Shown: piece after piece, positions 18,424-27,113 of the stretch
How the letters are laid out: each line of letters begins with the position of its first letter
How positions within the stretch are numbered: position 1 is the first letter of the stretch
Position numbers and translations under genes: made by a program
Source: Pseudomonas frederiksbergensis
GTDB taxonomy: Bacteria; Pseudomonadota; Gammaproteobacteria; Pseudomonadales; Pseudomonadaceae
DNA length: 64,000 nucleotides
Reading direction: 5' to 3'
Assembly: GCF_003732705.1 (NCBI RefSeq)
Contig: NZ_MOBR01000040.1
Span: 1 to 64,000, forward strand
The notes under the pieces: generated by a model
The model's input: the letters and a program-made list of their open reading frames with translations, nothing else
What the model was told of the DNA's origin: nothing
Databases searched by the model: none

Positions 18424-18789
18424 TCACTTGGTAAGCCAAGACTCGACTGTGTCGGATCCGTGCTCAGCTTTCCATTCTTTGATGCCCTTGTGGTTACCGC
18501 CTTTGGTTTCGATGACCTCGCCGGTATGCGGATTTTTGTAGACCTTTACCTGACGAGCCTTTCGGCTGCCGGCCTTCTGGGCGGTAGCAGGTGCGCGACG
18601 CCCAGCTTGCGGATCAAGTAAATTGACTATGTCCTTCAAGCTGTAGCCGTACTTGGCAAGCAGGGCGCGAAGCTTTGTTTCAAATTCGATTTCGACCTTC
18701 AGGCCAGCATCACCTTTGAGCGCTTCGAGCGCCTGAATCTGTTCGGCCAAGTGTTTTTCGAGTTGACGGAATTCTGCGAGCTTAGACAT
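18424..18789 (-). CDS. mvaT: MvaT-family H-NS-like nucleoid protein
   Basis: A 121-residue MvaT-type xenogeneic silencer, the functional H-NS analogue of pseudomonads. The N-terminal coiled coil (FRQLEKHLAEQIQALEALKG) dimerises. The C-terminal domain carries the DNA-binding segment with VKVYKNPHTGEVIETKGGNH, which inserts into the AT-rich minor groove. It is monocistronic with its own terminator. It could silence the surrounding accessory genes. Since pseudomonads often have several paralogues (MvaT/MvaU/MvaV), the symbol denotes the family. Confidence 0.88.
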   Translation of the reverse strand: MSKLAEFRQLEKHLAEQIQALEALKGDAGLKVEIEFETKLRALLAKYGYSLKDIVNLLDPQAGRRAPATAQKAGSRKARQVKVYKNPHTGEVIETKGGNHKGIKEWKAEHGSDTVESWLTK

Positions 18790-19003
18790 GGGAAATCTCT
18801 ACGTGATTAGTTTGCTAACGTTACACCAAAAACAGCAATGCGCATGATGTGGTGACTAAAAGTTTGAATAATCGAAAATAGAGAGTGGGACTGTGATAGC
18901 ACCTCCTCTGATTATTTTTTGGAACGGAACTGCGGCCCAGGATGTCGTTTGTATTAGGCACCTAGTAGGTGTCGAAATCGCGTACAGATATGGAGGTGGA
19001 ATT

Positions 19004-19078
19004 ATGAATAATATTATCTACATCGTCGGGGCGGTCGTGATCGCCCTCGTTATTCTGTCGTTTGTCGGCATTGTATAG
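19004..19078 (+). CDS. 24-residue hydrophobic peptide
   Basis: A ggaggtgg ribosome site six bases before an ATG opens a 24-codon frame encoding one membrane helix (IIYIVGAVVIALVILSFVGI). The first residues are MNN and the stop is TAG. It has the size and composition of small membrane peptides known in Pseudomonas genomes. An upstream in-frame ATG at 18893 is unlikely as it has no ribosome site. The function is unknown. Confidence 0.55.
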   Translation: MNNIIYIVGAVVIALVILSFVGIV

Positions 19079-19299
19079 ACTTAGCTGCTGAGTACCTCAT
19101 TGGCTCATTGGCTACGCTAACTGGGAACTTCCTTGGTGGCGCGGTTGCCTATGACTACTTGACCAGGTCGAGTTCGTCGACAAAGACAAAGACGTCGACT
19201 ACGCGCACCGGATTGGTATCGCTTGGCTCTCGGGAAGTAAGGTGCGTTGGCCTCGATATTCACCTTGGATAAAGCGCTTCATGGGTGATCCCTGCGATG

Positions 19300-19674
19300 A
19301 AATCCTCAGAAATCATAGCAAGGGTTCAAGAAAGCGTTTTTACACACTCTGGGCCGATTGCTGCCACCCACTCCAAGCCGGTTCGTGCGCATAACTCACG
19401 CGTGTCTCAGGGGGGCCTCCCTCCCCGCTGCTACGCTTTCGACTCCTTCATTGGGGTCGAAACAATGCCCACTGAATATTCACTAGTTGATGTCCTTGAG
19501 CGCCTGTACCAAAACCAACCCGTCTTAAAGGCGGCCGTAATTGAGTGGACCTTGAGGGCTGAATGCCAGGGTACGACAGACACCGGCGACAATGTCCGCG
19601 CTGCGCCGCAAACGATCGGGAAGACTGCCGGTCCAACAAGGCTGGGCCAAACTGAAGCCCCGAGTCCACATTAA
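19300..19674 (+). CDS. Dispersed-repeat-type hypothetical protein
   Basis: The frame from ATG 19300 covers 124 residues. It reads EVMPTEYSLVDVLERLY-like segments typical of a sequence type I associate with many copies in Pseudomonas genomes. It contains a 23-base repeat shared with 29-58. Whether a protein is made is doubtful. I treat it as a repeat-derived frame next to the decayed toxin-antitoxin genes. Confidence 0.35.
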   Translation, partial: KSSEIIARVQESVFTHSGPIAATHSKPVRAHNSRVSQGGLPPRCYAFDSFIGVETMPTEYSLVDVLERLYQNQPVLKAAVIEWTLRAECQGTTDTGDNVRAAPQTIGKTAGPTRLGQTEAPSPH

Positions 19675-19798
19675 TGTCTATGACGTCCTACTGTGACAGC
19701 CTTTTTTTCACTTTGTGCGCATGGAGCAAAGGATGCCCCCGTACGGCACAGCCGTCAGATCCAAACCTCAAACCATGTGCTCGCAGGGAAAATGATTG

Positions 19799-19961
19799 GA
19801 ACAGCGCATCGCTGAACACAACGCCAAAATTGAGGCCCTGCGTCAGGCCACGTCGATCGGCGGCACGGACGCTTCATGCAGCTGAACGAAGGAGATCTGA
19901 AGCACTACCTTGAGGGCTTGGGCCTGGAGGCCACCCTCCATGCGAGTGAGAAATACGGAGT
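19799..19961 (+). pseudogene. Degraded antitoxin fragment
   Basis: The frame reads EQRIAEHNAKIEALRQATSIG, similar to the end of ParD-type antitoxins, and stops. A second frame continues MQLNEGDLKHYLEGLGLEA up to the toxin gene. The first half of any antitoxin gene is missing and no start is clear. It directly precedes the parE-like toxin start at 19962, the usual position for an antitoxin gene. Confidence 0.4.
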
Positions 19962-20306
19962 ATGCCGCAGTATCGGATTACCAACGCGGCGCGCGCTGAC
20001 ATTGTCGACATTCTCAGATTCTATCGGACGCAGTTCGGCGATCAAGCCCAGGCGCTGATCCTCTCGACGCTGCAATCCATTGCCGGCACGCCTTATCGCA
20101 CTGGCTGCCACGACCGCGATGAGCTTGTACCAGACCTTCGCAGCTATCACCACGTCTACTCACGCCAGCAGGCCAAACACCCTCATGGAATGGTCAAAAG
20201 CCCACGCCATATCGTGTTCTATCGTGTGGCAAATGACGACGTGATCGAGGTCGTAAAACTCCTCCACGATGCCATGGAGGTGTCATCGCACCTGCCGACT
20301 GAATAA
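19962..20306 (+). CDS. ParE/RelE-family toxin
   Basis: A 114-residue toxin of the ParE/RelE superfamily. It begins MPQYRITNAARADIVDILRF, the family's first beta-strand and helix, and ends with the typical FYRVANDDVIEVVKLLHDAM strand-helix. Full length suggests it is intact. The upstream antitoxin-like fragment is degraded, and the next gene (20369) is a frameshifted ParD. No intact cognate antitoxin is therefore visible in the window. It is probably silent, detoxified or controlled by an antitoxin elsewhere. Confidence 0.7.
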   Translation: MPQYRITNAARADIVDILRFYRTQFGDQAQALILSTLQSIAGTPYRTGCHDRDELVPDLRSYHHVYSRQQAKHPHGMVKSPRHIVFYRVANDDVIEVVKLLHDAMEVSSHLPTE

Positions 20307-20368
20307 TCCAAATATCATTGACGCTCTACCTCTGCATTCCCCCATTACGTGTTTCTAGGGTATGTCCC

Positions 20369-20613
20369 ATGACTACTGTGCGGAAAGCGATCACCGTCAC
20401 CGACCAGCAGGATAGCTGGATGAAGGCACAGATCGAGGCAGGTCATTACGCCAATGACAGTGAGTTCGTTCGTGATTTAATTCGTCGCAATCAGGAGCGC
20501 ACTACGGAGGTTGATGCCATCCGTACCGCATTGCTGAGGGTGAGGCCAGTGGTAAACCTCGCCTGTTTAACCCCACATCGTTCAAACAGAGGATGCTGAA
20601 CGCCCATGCCTGA
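20369..20613 (+). pseudogene. ParD-type antitoxin with a frameshift
   Basis: The start MTTVRKAITVTDQQDSWMKA and the ribbon-helix-helix region through LIRRNQERTTEVDAIRTAL are a good ParD match. Then the frame shifts. The normal ending EGEASGKPRLFNPTSFKQRM is found in another frame and stops at 20613. A four-base or equivalent net loss near 20530 explains this. A truncated antitoxin could still bind its operator but would probably lack the toxin-binding tail. Confidence 0.7.
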
Positions 20614-20904
20614 ATGAGGGTGTTACGGCGTCGACGCAAGCGCCATTCGGGCAACGGCAGGCCCTGGGTTATGACTTCCGGTCCATGCTTCATACCGCAA
20701 TCAGTGGTTTTGCTCAGGAGGTGCAGACTGGTAAGTTTCTGGGGGCCGGAGTACGTTCTGACCCCCGGTACCCAGGCGTCCAGCGCTCAGCTTGAACGCC
20801 TGGGGTGCGTTCTCCGCCAGAGCCATTTTCAATGATCTACGCACCTTTGAAACAAAGCGCCAACTTGACGTTATGCCAAAGCCATAACTTCCTTTTTAAC
20901 GAGA
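20614..20904. other. Decayed remainder after the ParD pseudogene
   Basis: An ATG directly after the ParD stop would be the expected place of a second toxin gene. No toxin-like protein can be read. One frame gives RQALGYDFRSMLHTAISGFA, but it matches nothing I know. Confidence 0.35.
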
Positions 20905-22569
20905 TCAGCGAACCTCCTGCGTATTGCGCAAAAAACGGTCAAGCACATTTTTTGTGATCATCACGGTGTAAATGTCTGCTTGCATGAGCCCATGTACCCA
21001 TTCGCACGTGGCGGCGGTAAAGACCTCACCTTGACCTTTGTGGAAGTGCACCACCATGCCGGTCCCGCGGCTATGCAAATGGATGCTGGCGTCGCTAAGG
21101 TCGGGCGCCAGGATGGAAGCACGAAACCGGGCATCGCCATCGCCGAGCATGAATGAATAGGCCTCTTCGGACCGGCCATGCTCGGCATTGGTCGCCCAGC
21201 CCATTGCTAGGATTTGCAGTCCACCGGGCGCGCCGTCTGTGCCGAGCGGTTCTGGGAGGCCGTCGACGAACGTGTATTCCAGGCCATCCACCTCATAGCC
21301 GAAGATGTTGGCTTCGTCTCCGAACATGTCCGCGTAACCCAGGCCCGTCCCCATAAACGCCCAGTGCTTCGGCCTGAAGACTGTGTACCCGCGCGGGCTG
21401 CGCGGTGCCATCCCCCCAAAGCTGCCGTATATCCCGCGCAAAGCATTCACCCCGAACGTCCTTGCCCCGGGGTGATTTACCCTCGGATCTTCCCAGGCCC
21501 CTGTTAGCCGATGAGGCTCGGTAGCCGCCACAGGATCGAGCGCACCAGCGTCGTACTTGTAGGCCACCTGCCTCCGGCCTTCATCTTCCAAGCGGATCTG
21601 CCACATGAAATTGCCGGCGAAGCGCGCGACCTTGCCGCCGCCCTCGACAAAGGCGTCGACATGGTCGCGCATTTCCCGCGTCCAGTACTCGTCGTGCCCG
21701 GCGAAGACGGCGCAGCCGTAGCCCTCAAGCGCGTGCGGGTCGTGATGCAAATCGTCCTGGGTCACGATATGCACCCTATAACCTTGCTGTTCGGCCCAGA
21801 CCACAAAAGGTCTCTCGTAGGAAGCCCACCCCGCCAGCGCGTAGTACTTGGCGTAGCCGTTAAGGGAGGCCCATTCGATGAACTCATAGCGCGCCGGCCC
21901 TGGCTTGCGGGGCCGGGTCGCGTTGACGCAACGTGGTGCGTCCTCCGGCAGCCAGACCTGCCCTCGCGCCCAGGGGCGCTGCGCCGACAGCAACGGTGAG
22001 CGGCCACGCGGCGTGCCGGGGTGGAGGCCAAAGTAATGATTGGCACCGCCCCAGTCGTTATAAGCGGCCCAAGTCGATGTGGCCGCAATGAGCACCAAGG
22101 CATCGGCACGCTTGCGCAGCGCCTTGACGATGAACAGATGATGCCCGAGTACGCTGTCAGCACCATCGCGTACTTCCACGATATAGCCACCCTGCTCGGC
22201 ATCCGCTGGGATTGACCATTGCATGAAAACTGGCCATTGGCAGCCATGCTCATAAGCACGTTCGGGTATGGGGTGAAATAGAGCGTCAAGGCTGTCGGTG
22301 GTATGCAGCGTGCGGGCGATGGCGCCATCACGATAGATCCGGAGTCTCACTTGTGGCCGGTTCGACGACAGATACAGGCAAACCGAATCACCCGGGCTAT
22401 AGGCGCGGCGATCCGAGTAGCACCAGGCGGCCGCCGGGCCCGACTCGGAAGGGACTTCCACCCAGGTCTCGCGTGCGGCCTGACGGGGCCCCGAAGTCTG
22501 GCTGACGGTCACGTTGGCGCCCGGTCGTTCACCTCGTGCAGCGGCGTTTTTGAGGTCTGAGGAATTCAT
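20905..22569 (-). CDS. N,N-dimethylformamidase large-subunit-like protein
   Basis: A 554-residue protein of the DmfA2 (N,N-dimethylformamidase beta-subunit) domain family. It has the signature TSTWAAYNDWGGANHYFG (165-180, including Tyr170), followed by VFAGHDEYW (Tyr295) and VARFAGNFMWQIR. Known large subunits are about 760 residues and bind iron through two Tyr and one Glu. This one is shorter. The small subunit DmfA1 is not encoded nearby. It may thus be an amidase with another amide substrate. It overlaps the upstream MHS-family transporter by four bases (ATGA) and is in one operon with it. Confidence 0.75.
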   Translation of the reverse strand: MNSSDLKNAAARGERPGANVTVSQTSGPRQAARETWVEVPSESGPAAAWCYSDRRAYSPGDSVCLYLSSNRPQVRLRIYRDGAIARTLHTTDSLDALFHPIPERAYEHGCQWPVFMQWSIPADAEQGGYIVEVRDGADSVLGHHLFIVKALRKRADALVLIAATSTWAAYNDWGGANHYFGLHPGTPRGRSPLLSAQRPWARGQVWLPEDAPRCVNATRPRKPGPARYEFIEWASLNGYAKYYALAGWASYERPFVVWAEQQGYRVHIVTQDDLHHDPHALEGYGCAVFAGHDEYWTREMRDHVDAFVEGGGKVARFAGNFMWQIRLEDEGRRQVAYKYDAGALDPVAATEPHRLTGAWEDPRVNHPGARTFGVNALRGIYGSFGGMAPRSPRGYTVFRPKHWAFMGTGLGYADMFGDEANIFGYEVDGLEYTFVDGLPEPLGTDGAPGGLQILAMGWATNAEHGRSEEAYSFMLGDGDARFRASILAPDLSDASIHLHSRGTGMVVHFHKGQGEVFTAATCEWVHGLMQADIYTVMITKNVLDRFLRNTQEVR

Positions 22570-23915
22570 TGAATCGTACTCCTTTGATCGGCTGATTCTG
22601 CGGATCGACCAGCCAATGTATTTACGCTGACTCGAGCGCCAGGCGCCTCGATGTGCGCAAGGTCGATGCCCGCCGTTTCGTCGATAAGAAACCCTGCCAG
22701 GACAGTGACTACGCCCAACCCGATCACATAGCTGACGTACAAATAGCCAAGGTCAGCGCCGCTAAGATAGTTGTGTAGATAGGGGGCGGTGCCGCCAAAA
22801 ATCGCCACCGAAACCGACGAGACCAAGCCGACGCCCTGGGCCCGTGCCTGGGTGGGTACCTGCTCACACAGCACGGCAGGGAAAATCGCCGCGATCAACG
22901 ACCAGGCGCCTAGCCCCAGCACCTGGGCTAGGAACAGCGTGTAGGGCTCAGTGGTCACCATTATCGAGATGGGATAGGCCAGCACGATCACACCCAGGCC
23001 CCAGGCGATGACCATGGGCCGGCGCCCTACCCGATCGGACAACATCCCGCAGACCGGCAACCAGCACACACACAGGATCTGTGCCAGGAGACTGGCCACA
23101 TAGGCACCCGTGGCGTCCATACCCTGGGCAATCGCCGTCGAAGCGCCGAACGTGACCCAGGCGTAGTAAGTGACATTGGCGGCCGCTGCAAGCATGACGA
23201 TGTTACGCGCCACTCGTAGCATCTCCCCCGTGGACAGCTTGCGCGGCGGCCGCGCTTGCCCCTGCTGTTCTACGAACACATGAGATTCCTGCGCACCGCG
23301 GCGCAAAAACAGCGCGTAAATACCGAGCACTCCACCAATGGCGAAACCGATCCTCCAGCCGTAGTCACCCATGGCCTGCGCGCCCAGCAGCCAGGTCAGC
23401 GCTGCCGCCACAGCCGTCGCTGCCATCACTCCCAGCGTCACCCCCACATAGACCGAACTCGACCATAAGCCACGGTGCTTGCTTGGGGCTATCTCGGCGA
23501 CATAGGTGTAGGAAACCCCTGTCTCGCCACCATGGGCAAGCCCCTGCATAAGCCGGAAAAACAGCAGCGCGACCGAGGCATACAGGCCAATGCTCTGGTA
23601 ATCAGGGATAAGCGCGATCCCCAGGCTGCTGATCGCAAGTAGCAGCATGGTGAGCACCATGATGGTCCGGCGCCCCAGCCGATCGCTCAGTCGGCCAAAC
23701 AACCATCCGCCGACAGGGCGTGCGACAAAGCCAACCGCAAACACAGCAAGGGTCGCGAGCATCGCCGAACGCTCATCGGTCTTGTCGAACAGGTTGCTTG
23801 CCAGGTACACCGAAAAGGTTGCGTACAGAGTCCAGTCAAACCATTCAAGCGCATTGCCGATACCTGCTGCGCGCAACGATTTGAGGCGTCCTTGGTGAGA
23901 CGTCGTATTGTTCAT
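22566..23915 (-). CDS. MFS transporter, metabolite:H+ symporter (MHS) type
   Basis: About 449 residues with 12 predicted membrane spans. The MHS signatures GNALEWFDWTLYATF (N-terminus) and GLSDRLGRRTIMVL-like loop (GRLSDRLGRRT) are present. RGLMQ-like GLAHGGETG follows. MHS carriers import organic acids or osmolytes with protons. Being coupled to the DMFase-like gene, it may import the enzyme's substrate (inference). The ATG at 23915 has an aggag site; the upstream frame extension is not needed. Confidence 0.82.
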   Translation of the reverse strand: MNNTTSHQGRLKSLRAAGIGNALEWFDWTLYATFSVYLASNLFDKTDERSAMLATLAVFAVGFVARPVGGWLFGRLSDRLGRRTIMVLTMLLLAISSLGIALIPDYQSIGLYASVALLFFRLMQGLAHGGETGVSYTYVAEIAPSKHRGLWSSSVYVGVTLGVMAATAVAAALTWLLGAQAMGDYGWRIGFAIGGVLGIYALFLRRGAQESHVFVEQQGQARPPRKLSTGEMLRVARNIVMLAAAANVTYYAWVTFGASTAIAQGMDATGAYVASLLAQILCVCWLPVCGMLSDRVGRRPMVIAWGLGVIVLAYPISIMVTTEPYTLFLAQVLGLGAWSLIAAIFPAVLCEQVPTQARAQGVGLVSSVSVAIFGGTAPYLHNYLSGADLGYLYVSYVIGLGVVTVLAGFLIDETAGIDLAHIEAPGARVSVNTLAGRSAESADQRSTIQ

Positions 23916-23963
23916 GGGGTATCTCCTGGTTACGGACGGATCGAAGCGGTTTGGCAAACCGGA

Positions 23964-25214
23964 TCAAAGGTGCAACGCGGGTTTGGGCTGGCGAACGCCT
24001 TGGGCAGAAGGGACGCGAACACGCAGCGCAATCAGCAAAGCGGCCAGCAGCATCAGCACGGCCGCCGCGACGAATACGCCTGCGCTGCCACCGAGGCTGA
24101 ACACTGCACCGCCAGCGGCGGCGCCCGTTGCGATGGCTGACTGCACAGATGCCACCACCATGCCTCCGGCGCTTTCCGCCTGATCAGGTACCGCACTGGC
24201 AACCCAGTTCGACCACGCCACCGGTACACCACCAAAGGCCAAGCCCCAGATCGCCAGCAGTACCGCCTGCCCCGGCAACGAGGCCGGCAACAGCACCAAC
24301 GCCAGTGCTGCAACGCCGACCAGCGCGGGCATCAACACCAGAGTGGCCAGCGGGTGGCGCTCCAGCAGCTTCCCGGCCAACAGCGTGCCGGCGAAGTTCG
24401 CCACACCGAACCCCAGCAACATCAGTGACAGCCCTTGCGGGCCGATGCCGGTAGTACTTTCAAGGAATGGCCGAACATAGGTGAACATCGCAAAGTGGCC
24501 ACTGTGCACCAGCACACAACCGAACATCCCCATGGCGATGCCCGGACGCTGCAACACCTCGAGCACGGTACGCAGACGTGCCGGCCGGCGCGGCGCAAGG
24601 CGCGGCAGAGTGAACGACTGGAAAGCCAGGGTCACCATGCCTACCGCCGCCGCGGCAAAGAACGCGCTGCGCCAGCCATACAGCCCGCCCAGATAGCTGC
24701 CCAGCGGCACCGCCACTACCGTGCCGATGGCGATGCCGCTGAAAATGATCGACAGCGCCCGGGGCAACAGAGCACTCGGCACCAAGCGCATCGCTACCGC
24801 CGCCGCCATGCTCCAGAACCCGCCAAGGGCAATGCCCAGCAAGATGCGCATCAACAGCAACACCGCGAAGCTGGAGGATACGGCGACCAACAGATTGGAG
24901 GCGACCATCAACGTGGAAAAACCCAGCAAGACCCAACGTCGGTCGATGCCGCGGGTCAGGCCTGGCACCAACAAGCCAGCGAACAGCGCCACCACTGCGG
25001 TCACCGTTACCGCCTGGCCAGCCAACGCTTCGGACACTCCCAGGTCGGAAGCCATCAGCGTTAACAAACTGGCCGGAAGGTACTCAGCGGTCAGTAATCC
25101 GAACACACCCATTGCCAACGAGAAGACGGCCATCCACGCGGGCGTCGCAGGCTCTACGTCCGCGCCGACGCCGGGATGGCGGTCGGATACGGCATTACAT
25201 ACACAGTCAGTCAT
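23964..25214 (-). CDS. MFS transporter, DHA1 drug/sugar efflux type
   Basis: A 416-residue protein with 12 membrane spans. The N-terminal span reads FGLLTAEYLPASLLTLMASDLGVSEALAGQ (in part). The family resembles the AraJ/YdhP/PbuE-type arabinose-efflux and purine-exporter branch. The stop lies about 50 bases from the MHS-type gene start, so the three minus-strand genes may form one operon. The divergent AraC-type regulator at 25314 is the likely controller. Confidence 0.8.
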   Translation of the reverse strand: MTDCVCNAVSDRHPGVGADVEPATPAWMAVFSLAMGVFGLLTAEYLPASLLTLMASDLGVSEALAGQAVTVTAVVALFAGLLVPGLTRGIDRRWVLLGFSTLMVASNLLVAVSSSFAVLLLMRILLGIALGGFWSMAAAVAMRLVPSALLPRALSIIFSGIAIGTVVAVPLGSYLGGLYGWRSAFFAAAAVGMVTLAFQSFTLPRLAPRRPARLRTVLEVLQRPGIAMGMFGCVLVHSGHFAMFTYVRPFLESTTGIGPQGLSLMLLGFGVANFAGTLLAGKLLERHPLATLVLMPALVGVAALALVLLPASLPGQAVLLAIWGLAFGGVPVAWSNWVASAVPDQAESAGGMVVASVQSAIATGAAAGGAVFSLGGSAGVFVAAAVLMLLAALLIALRVRVPSAQGVRQPKPALHL

Positions 25215-25313
25215 TGCACGGATCTCCCAATCTTCATTGCGAGCCGAAGTCTAGGCGCGGGAAGCTGGATGATCTATGATCGAAAATCTCTACTTTTTGA
25301 CTAAAACACCTGA

Positions 25314-26285
25314 ATGATGCTTGCAGATCAGTTTGCTCTCTCCTCGGATCTCATCAACGAGCTGTTGCGCGGCATGCGCCTGCGTGGCGTCGAATACCGG
25401 CGTATCCAGGCGGGTCCAACCTTTGGATTGGGCTTCGCGGAAAAACCTGGTCATGCCTGGTTCCACTTCATGGCCGTCGGCAATGCGGTACTGCGAATGG
25501 AGGACGACAGCACCTACGCGCTGTCTGCCGGCAACGCCGTGTTCATCTCCCATGGCGCGGCCCATCAACTGTTTTCCCATTCGGGCGTGCCGGTTCAAGA
25601 CATCGACCATCTCGGCGGCGCGCCCCTCGGTGACACCGTCAGCGCGGTGGATACCGGAACCGATGCCAGCCCCACGCCGAGCACTATTTTGTTCAGTGGT
25701 TGTATGGAGTTTGAACTGGGCAGCATCCATGGTCTTGGTCGGCTGATGCCGGGTCTGATGCTGATTGATGCCGGCGGCCAGCGTTACCCCGGACTGGTGC
25801 CTATCCTGACCACCATGGAACGCGAGGTCAGCGCCGCCCGTGTCGGCTTCGCCGGTATCCTTGCGCGGTTGGCCGACGTAGTGGCTGCCATGGTCGTTCG
25901 CGGCTGGGTGGAGTGCGCCTGCGGCAATGCCTCTGGGCTGGTCGCCGCCTTGCGCGATCCACGCTTGGCCGGTGCACTGCTTGCGCTCCATCAACAACCG
26001 GGCCGCGAGTGGACCGTTGCGCAACTGGCCGAGCACTGCAATACCTCGCGTTCGGTGTTCGCGGAGCGCTTCCAGGTGACGATTGGCATGACCCCGCTGC
26101 GCTATGTCACCGAACTGCGAATGCGGCTGGCAAGCCAGTGGCTGACGCTGGAGAGGCTGCCGATTGAAGAGGTGGCGCAACGTCTGGGCTATACCTCCCA
26201 GGCCGCTTTCAGTCGTGCATTCAAGCGCATTACGGGCAAGACACCGGGTTTGAGTCGCAAGGTGAGGCAGCACGCTGTTACCTGA
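25314..26285 (+). CDS. AraC-family regulator with N-terminal cupin
   Basis: About 323 residues. The N-terminal half is a cupin effector domain of the AraC_binding_2 type, with FHFMAVGNAVLRM and a HGAAHQLFSHSG stretch. The C-terminal half has two helix-turn-helix motifs ending VAQRLGYTSQAAFSRAFKR. It is transcribed divergently from the MFS exporter with about 100 bases between, the usual layout for a local activator or repressor of an efflux pump. The ligand is unknown. Confidence 0.85.
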   Translation: MMLADQFALSSDLINELLRGMRLRGVEYRRIQAGPTFGLGFAEKPGHAWFHFMAVGNAVLRMEDDSTYALSAGNAVFISHGAAHQLFSHSGVPVQDIDHLGGAPLGDTVSAVDTGTDASPTPSTILFSGCMEFELGSIHGLGRLMPGLMLIDAGGQRYPGLVPILTTMEREVSAARVGFAGILARLADVVAAMVVRGWVECACGNASGLVAALRDPRLAGALLALHQQPGREWTVAQLAEHCNTSRSVFAERFQVTIGMTPLRYVTELRMRLASQWLTLERLPIEEVAQRLGYTSQAAFSRAFKRITGKTPGLSRKVRQHAVT

Positions 26286-26322
26286 AGCCGGGCGCAGGTA
26301 GCCAATGATCCGAGCCTTTGAC

Positions 26323-27084
26323 TCATTTACCGCCCGTTACGTCGAGGAATGTACCGGTAACGAATGATGCCTCCGCGCTCGCCAGCCATAGAATCGCGCG
26401 TGCGACCTCCTCCGGCTGACCACCCCGCCCCATGGGGATCGAGTCCTTGACACGATCGACCCGCCCCGGCTCACCGCCACTGGCATGCATTTCGGTATAG
26501 ATATGTCCGGGGCGAATGCAGTTAACGCGTATGCCTTCGCGAGCCACCTCCTTTGCAAAGCCAATGGTGAACGTCTCCAAGGCGCCTTTCGACGCCGCAT
26601 AGTCGACGTACTCATTGGGGCTGCCAAGGCGCGCCGAGGCCGATGAGACATTGATCACCACGCCGCCCGGGCCGTTGTGGCGGTAAGCCATGCGCTTCAC
26701 GGCCTGTTGGGCACAGAGTATTGGCCCAATGGCATTGACCGCAAAGATGCGCTGCATCCGCTCGAAGCCGAGGTCCTCCAGGCGTGATTGAGGCGCCAGC
26801 ATCCCGGCGTTATTGACCAGTATGTCGATGCGTCCGAAGGTGCGGTCGATGGCCGCGAACAAATCGGAGACTTGTTGGGGGTCCGCACTGTCCGCGCGCA
26901 TCGCCAACGCTTTGCGCCCGAATGCTTCTATATCCGCGGCCACGGCCAGCGCTGCGGACTCGTTGGCAACGTAGCTGATAGCGACGTCATAACCTCTTGC
27001 GGCGGCAAGCCGGGCGGTTGCTGCCCCCACTCCTCGACTTCCACCAGTGATTAGAATCAGCGATGCCTGCGAGACGTTGACCAT
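26323..27084 (-). CDS. SDR family oxidoreductase
   Basis: A 253-residue classical SDR with TGGSRGVGAATA (residues 14-25), NNAGM, and the catalytic Ser, Tyr and Lys in SSASARLGSPNEYVDYAASK. It ends with the usual FLDVTGG C-terminus. NADP+-type oxidoreduction is expected, with unknown substrate. It converges with the AraC gene, 37 bases apart. An EamA-family exporter gene lies 29 bases downstream on the same strand side (27114), so the two might be co-transcribed. Confidence 0.82.
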   Translation of the reverse strand: MVNVSQASLILITGGSRGVGAATARLAAARGYDVAISYVANESAALAVAADIEAFGRKALAMRADSADPQQVSDLFAAIDRTFGRIDILVNNAGMLAPQSRLEDLGFERMQRIFAVNAIGPILCAQQAVKRMAYRHNGPGGVVINVSSASARLGSPNEYVDYAASKGALETFTIGFAKEVAREGIRVNCIRPGHIYTEMHASGGEPGRVDRVKDSIPMGRGGQPEEVARAILWLASAEASFVTGTFLDVTGGK

Positions 27085-27113
27085 GAAACATAGCTCCTGA
27101 GCCGTTGGCTATA

